64,000 nt of DNA from a bacterium (GTDB lineage Bacteria > Bacillota > Clostridia > Lachnospirales > Lachnospiraceae), in assembly GCA_004562765.1 (NCBI GenBank), contig SFRL01000012.1, positions 9,434-73,433 on the forward strand, written 5' to 3'. Shown here one piece after another: positions 61,065 to 64,000 of this stretch. Both the position numbers and the translations under genes were made by a program. The notes under the pieces are model-generated. The model was not told the origin of the DNA. It made no database searches and saw only the letters and a list, made by a program, of their open reading frames with translations. How positions within the stretch are numbered: the stretch's first letter is position 1; each line of letters begins with the position of its first letter.

Positions 61065-62039
61065 ATGATAAAAATATGTGGAACCGGAAGCGCGCTTCCT
61101 GCGCATACGGTTACAAATGACGATTTAAGCAAAATTATGGACACCTCAGATGAGTGGATCAGCAGCCGCACCGGCATCCGTGCGAGGCATCTGGCAGTGG
61201 AGGAGACGACCACGGGTATGTCCGTGAAGGCGGCAGAACAGGCACTGGAAGAGGCAGGCGTAAAGGCGGAGGAACTGGATCTGATCATTGCGGCGACACT
61301 CTCGCCGGATCACATTCTGCCGACCCTTGCCTGTGAAGTGCAGGCGGCGATCGGTGCAACGCACGCGGTGGCGTTTGATCTGCACGCGGCTTGTTCCGGA
61401 TTTCTCTTTTCCATGAATACGGCGGCTGCGTATATGCAGAGCGGCGTATACAAAAATGCACTGATCATCGGTGCTGAGACATTATCCAAAATGATGGACT
61501 GGAACGACCGCGGCACCTGTGTGCTGTTTGGTGACGGTGCGGGAGCAGCAGTGCTGAGAGAACTTCCGGATGACGGAACAAATGGCGGTTTAAAAGCTTT
61601 TGTGCAGTATTCGGACGGAGCGCGCGGCGGTGTGCTGGCGTGCGGAAACCGGCCGGTCTGTCATCCGTTTGCCAGTCACGAGCCGGAAAACCAGTATGTG
61701 ACGATGGACGGCCAGGCGGTCTACAAATTTGCGGTGAGCACGGTACCGAAGGTTGTCACCGAGGCAGTGGAAAAGGCAGGACTGACGCTGGCTGACATAG
61801 ATCACTTTGTGCTGCATCAGGCAAACCAGCGGATCATTGAGTCTGTGGCGAAGCGTCTGAAGCAGCCGATGGAGAAATTTCCCATGAATCTGCAGGACTG
61901 CGGAAATATTTCTGCGGCAAGTGTGCCGATCCTCTTGGATTCTTTGAACAAAAATGATATGATAAAGGCGAACGAGCGAATCGTTCTGGCTGGATTTGGC
62001 GCGGGGCTCACATGGGGAGCTGCTGTCATCCAATGGTAA
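61065..62039 (+). CDS. fabH: 3-oxoacyl-ACP synthase III
   Basis: 324 residues. Active-site Cys in FDLHAACSGFLFSM, His in HFVLHQANQRIIESV, Asn in LQDCGNISAASVPILL. It starts each fatty acid by condensing an acyl-CoA with malonyl-ACP. ATG 61065 follows AAAGGAG. In relatives fabH usually sits near the front of the operon; here it is near the end. Confidence 0.96.
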   Translation: MIKICGTGSALPAHTVTNDDLSKIMDTSDEWISSRTGIRARHLAVEETTTGMSVKAAEQALEEAGVKAEELDLIIAATLSPDHILPTLACEVQAAIGATHAVAFDLHAACSGFLFSMNTAAAYMQSGVYKNALIIGAETLSKMMDWNDRGTCVLFGDGAGAAVLRELPDDGTNGGLKAFVQYSDGARGGVLACGNRPVCHPFASHEPENQYVTMDGQAVYKFAVSTVPKVVTEAVEKAGLTLADIDHFVLHQANQRIIESVAKRLKQPMEKFPMNLQDCGNISAASVPILLDSLNKNDMIKANERIVLAGFGAGLTWGAAVIQW

Positions 62040-62050
62040 AGGAGCCGAAC

Positions 62051-62491
62051 ATGAATACGGACGAGACATTAAACGAGGTTCTGGTTCATATATTTCAGAA
62101 TCTGATTGATATTGAAGGCAAGTGTCTTATCACGGATGAATTTCGGGATATGACGACCAATGATATGCATATCGTGGAAGCCATCGGTCTCGGTGAGGCA
62201 AAGCGCAGCTCCGAGGTTGCAAAGCTTATGTCTGTCACCACCGGAACGCTCACACGGGCCGTGGACGGTCTGGTAGAGCATGGGTATGTGGTGCGCACGC
62301 GCAGTGATAAGGATAAGCGTGTTGTCTATCTGACGCTGACGGAGCGCGGGAAAGCCGCCTTCGAGCATCACAAGCGGTTTCATGAAGAGATGATCGCCAA
62401 CGCAAAAGCCAATCTATCAGAGGAGGAACTGGCGATTCTGGTACGATCATTGAATCAGTTGAATGAATATTTCAGAAACGCGTATGCATAA
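62051..62491 (+). CDS. fabT: MarR-family regulator, FabT-like
   Basis: 146 residues; winged helix with VVEAIGLGEAKRSSEVAKLMSVTTGTLTRAVDGLVEHGYVVRTRSDKDKRVVYLTLTERG. ATG 62051 has AAAGGAG 6 bp upstream; the longer frame from 62012 is inside fabH. In streptococci FabT binds TTTGATTATCAAA sites in fab promoters with acyl-ACP as co-repressor. This operon starts with three such sites, so this protein most likely represses its own operon. Its gene comes last instead of before fabH. Confidence 0.9.
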   Translation: MNTDETLNEVLVHIFQNLIDIEGKCLITDEFRDMTTNDMHIVEAIGLGEAKRSSEVAKLMSVTTGTLTRAVDGLVEHGYVVRTRSDKDKRVVYLTLTERGKAAFEHHKRFHEEMIANAKANLSEEELAILVRSLNQLNEYFRNAYA

Positions 62492-62494
62492 TTT

Positions 62495-63913
62495 ATGAAA
62501 AAAAGAAGTATTGGCATCCTTGCACACGTCGATGCGGGAAAGACCACCCTGTCTGAGGGCATGCTCTTTGAGGCAGGAGCGATCCGAACGCTTGGGCGTG
62601 TGGATCATAAGGATGCTTTTTTAGACACGGATGAACAGGAGCGGGCGCGCGGCATTACGATCTTTTCCAAGCAGGCGCGTTTTGTCTGGCAGGAGCGGGA
62701 GATCACGCTGTTGGATACGCCGGGACATGTGGACTTTTCCGGTGAGATGGAGCGGGTGCTGGGCGTTCTGGACGCGGCAGTGCTGGTGATCAGCGGAACG
62801 GACGGTGTGCAGAGCCATACGCGCACACTTTGGAAGCTGCTGGTGCGCTATAAGGTGCCGGTGTTTCTGTTCATTAATAAAATGGATCTGGCGCAGACGG
62901 ATGCGAATGGTCTGATGGCACAATTGCAGGCAGAACTGTCTGACGGCTGCCAGAATTTTTCTGCGGCTTATGATGAGAGCTGGATGGAAAATATTGCCAT
63001 GTGCGATGAGACATTGCTGGATTCTTTTTTTGCGCAGGGCACCTTAAATGACATACAGATTGCAGAGCAGATACAGGGGCGGAAGATCTTCCCCTGCTTT
63101 TTTGGTGCAGCTTTAAAAGACACGGGTGTGCGGGAGCTTTTGGACGGCATGGAGCGCTTTCTGCCGGAGCCGGTTTATGAAAAAGAATTCGGAGCACGTG
63201 TCTTCAAGATATCCCGGGATGATACCGGCAGCCGCCTGACGTGGGTAAAGCTGACGGGAGGAACGCTGCGGGTGAAAGATATACTGAATACCGGCTCGGA
63301 CGAGCCGGAGAAGGTGAATCAGATCCGACTGTATTCGGGTACGAAATATGAAGCTGTCGATGAGGTACAGGCGGGTGCGGTGTGTGCGCTGACCGGGCTT
63401 GTGCACACGGCGGCAGGTGACGGATTGGGCGAAGCGCCGGCGCTGGCGGCACCGAGCCTCGCACCGGTCATGACTTACCGCCTCGTACTGCCGGAAACCT
63501 GTGATGCCTTTGTCTTTCTTGGCAAGCTGCGACAGCTGGAGGAGGAAGATCCGCTGCTGCATGTGATCTGGAATGAGCGGGCTCGTGAGATCCATATGCA
63601 GCTCATGGGAGAGGTGCAGACACAGGTATTGAAGACATTGATCTGGCAGCGGTTTCACGAGGAAGTGGAATTCGCTGAGGGACATATCGTTTACAAGGAG
63701 ACGATCGCCACCCCTGTGGAGGGAATCGGACATTATGAGCCGCTGCGTCATTACGCGGAGGTACATCTGCTGATCGAGCCGGGGGAGCGGGGCAGCGGGA
63801 CCGAGATCGGCACAGCCTGCAAGGAGGATGTGCTTGACCGCAACTGGCAGCGGCTGATCCTTACCCATGTGCAGGAGCAGGAGCATCCGGGCGTGCTGAC
63901 CCAATGTCATTAA
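62495..63913 (+). pseudogene. TetM/EF-G-like translational GTPase gene, 3' end lost
   Basis: 472 residues. The GTPase domain is intact: AHVDAGKTTLSEG (G1), RARGITIFSK (G2), LLDTPGHVDFSGEMERVL (G3) and FINKMDL (G4). Domains II and III and the start of IV follow. Relatives of this kind have about 640 or more residues. The protein stops at GVLTQCH, a few codons after LTHVQEQEHPGVLT, where relatives continue (GxxITDMKI...). So about 170 residues are missing. It resembles ribosomal-protection proteins, but the resistance phenotype cannot be predicted and the remnant is probably inactive. No ribosome site is visible; the start is 3 bp after fabT. Confidence 0.75.
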
Positions 63914-64000
63914 TTTAAGATAGTTTACTAAAGACGTTGCTTTTGTAAGCGTATAATAATTCCTACGATGAGGATGGTGAATGTTGTTAGGACACGCCAA
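63900..64000. mobile_element. Probable end of an inserted element
   Basis: From about 63900 the sequence no longer resembles the continuation of the GTPase gene in any frame, and is AT-rich compared with the gene. An insertion-sequence end is the simplest explanation. The element itself continues outside the window, so no transposase or terminal repeat can be confirmed. Confidence 0.35.

Noticed and set aside
63113..64000. Long minus-strand open frame opposite the TetM-like gene
   Set aside because: It is a shadow of the + strand gene with no recognisable domain or ribosome site. It does not prove a transposase at the window end.
1..64000. CRISPR arrays, rRNA genes, prophage or integrative element modules
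   Set aside because: No regularly spaced long repeats, no rRNA signatures and no integrase, terminase or conjugation genes were seen.

Overview
The window (about 50% GC, genes densely packed and almost all on the + strand) looks like the chromosome of a low-GC Gram-positive anaerobe, most likely a Lachnospiraceae (Clostridium cluster XIVa) gut bacterium. Reasons: FabK/FabT-type fatty acid synthesis with a fused AccD-AccA, a divergent group B-like [FeFe] hydrogenase, a DUF3877 protein, strong AGGAGG ribosome sites and TTGACA/TATAAT promoters. No rRNA, CRISPR array or complete insertion sequence was seen. One tRNA-like element was found and the last gene appears to be cut by foreign DNA.

Layout. 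1-2.8 kb: BlaI/BlaR1-type repressor and membrane metalloprotease sensor with an overlapping membrane protein. 2.8-3.6 kb: HicA/HicB toxin-antitoxin pair. 3.7-6.4 kb: NitT/TauT-type ABC importer. 6.4-11 kb: Y-family polymerase with a YolD-like partner, shikimate kinase, DUF3877, ketopantoate reductase and an RpiB-type isomerase. 11-14 kb: TrkA/TrkH potassium uptake, with four 11-bp direct repeats in the leader. 14-20.4 kb: [FeFe] hydrogenase behind a Rex-like operator, histidine phosphatase, TcdA, a rhodanese-TtcA fusion, a MalY/PatB C-S lyase and an HD protein.

20.4-36.5 kb is the most interesting region: a sulfur and peptide island. It holds a glutathionyl-hydroquinone-reductase-like protein, an oligopeptide ABC importer, four downstream enzymes (three peptidases and an acetyltransferase), two Rrf2 regulators, MetY, a second Cys/Met-metabolism PLP enzyme, and CysK. 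Five transcription units here share an exact 17-bp dyad, CCTA-N9-TAGG (six sites), next to good sigma-A promoters. Three promoters, including that of malY outside the island, share a second element of about 45 bp. Between the operator and the coding sequence of the first unit lies a 70-nt cloverleaf-like element with a cysteine (GCA) anticodon but an A discriminator and an abnormal D arm. I infer a cysteine/sulfur-responsive regulon that includes a tRNA-Cys-like RNA.

36.6-52 kb: a 1960-residue protein with a UbiB/ABC1 kinase-like domain, a GNAT protein, an HflK/HflC-type SPFH pair, then a MoxR-DUF58-transglutaminase-DUF2156/GNAT operon. 52-54.5 kb: pyruvate kinase and L-lactate dehydrogenase, divergently transcribed. 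54.6-62.5 kb: the fatty acid operon acpP-fabK-fabD-fabG-fabF-fabZ-accDA-fabH-fabT, starting behind a consensus promoter followed by three FabT-type palindromes at exact 16-bp spacing. 62.5-64 kb: a TetM/EF-G-like GTPase gene that loses homology at about 63.90 kb. No database search or folding program was run. Names come from motifs, length and context.
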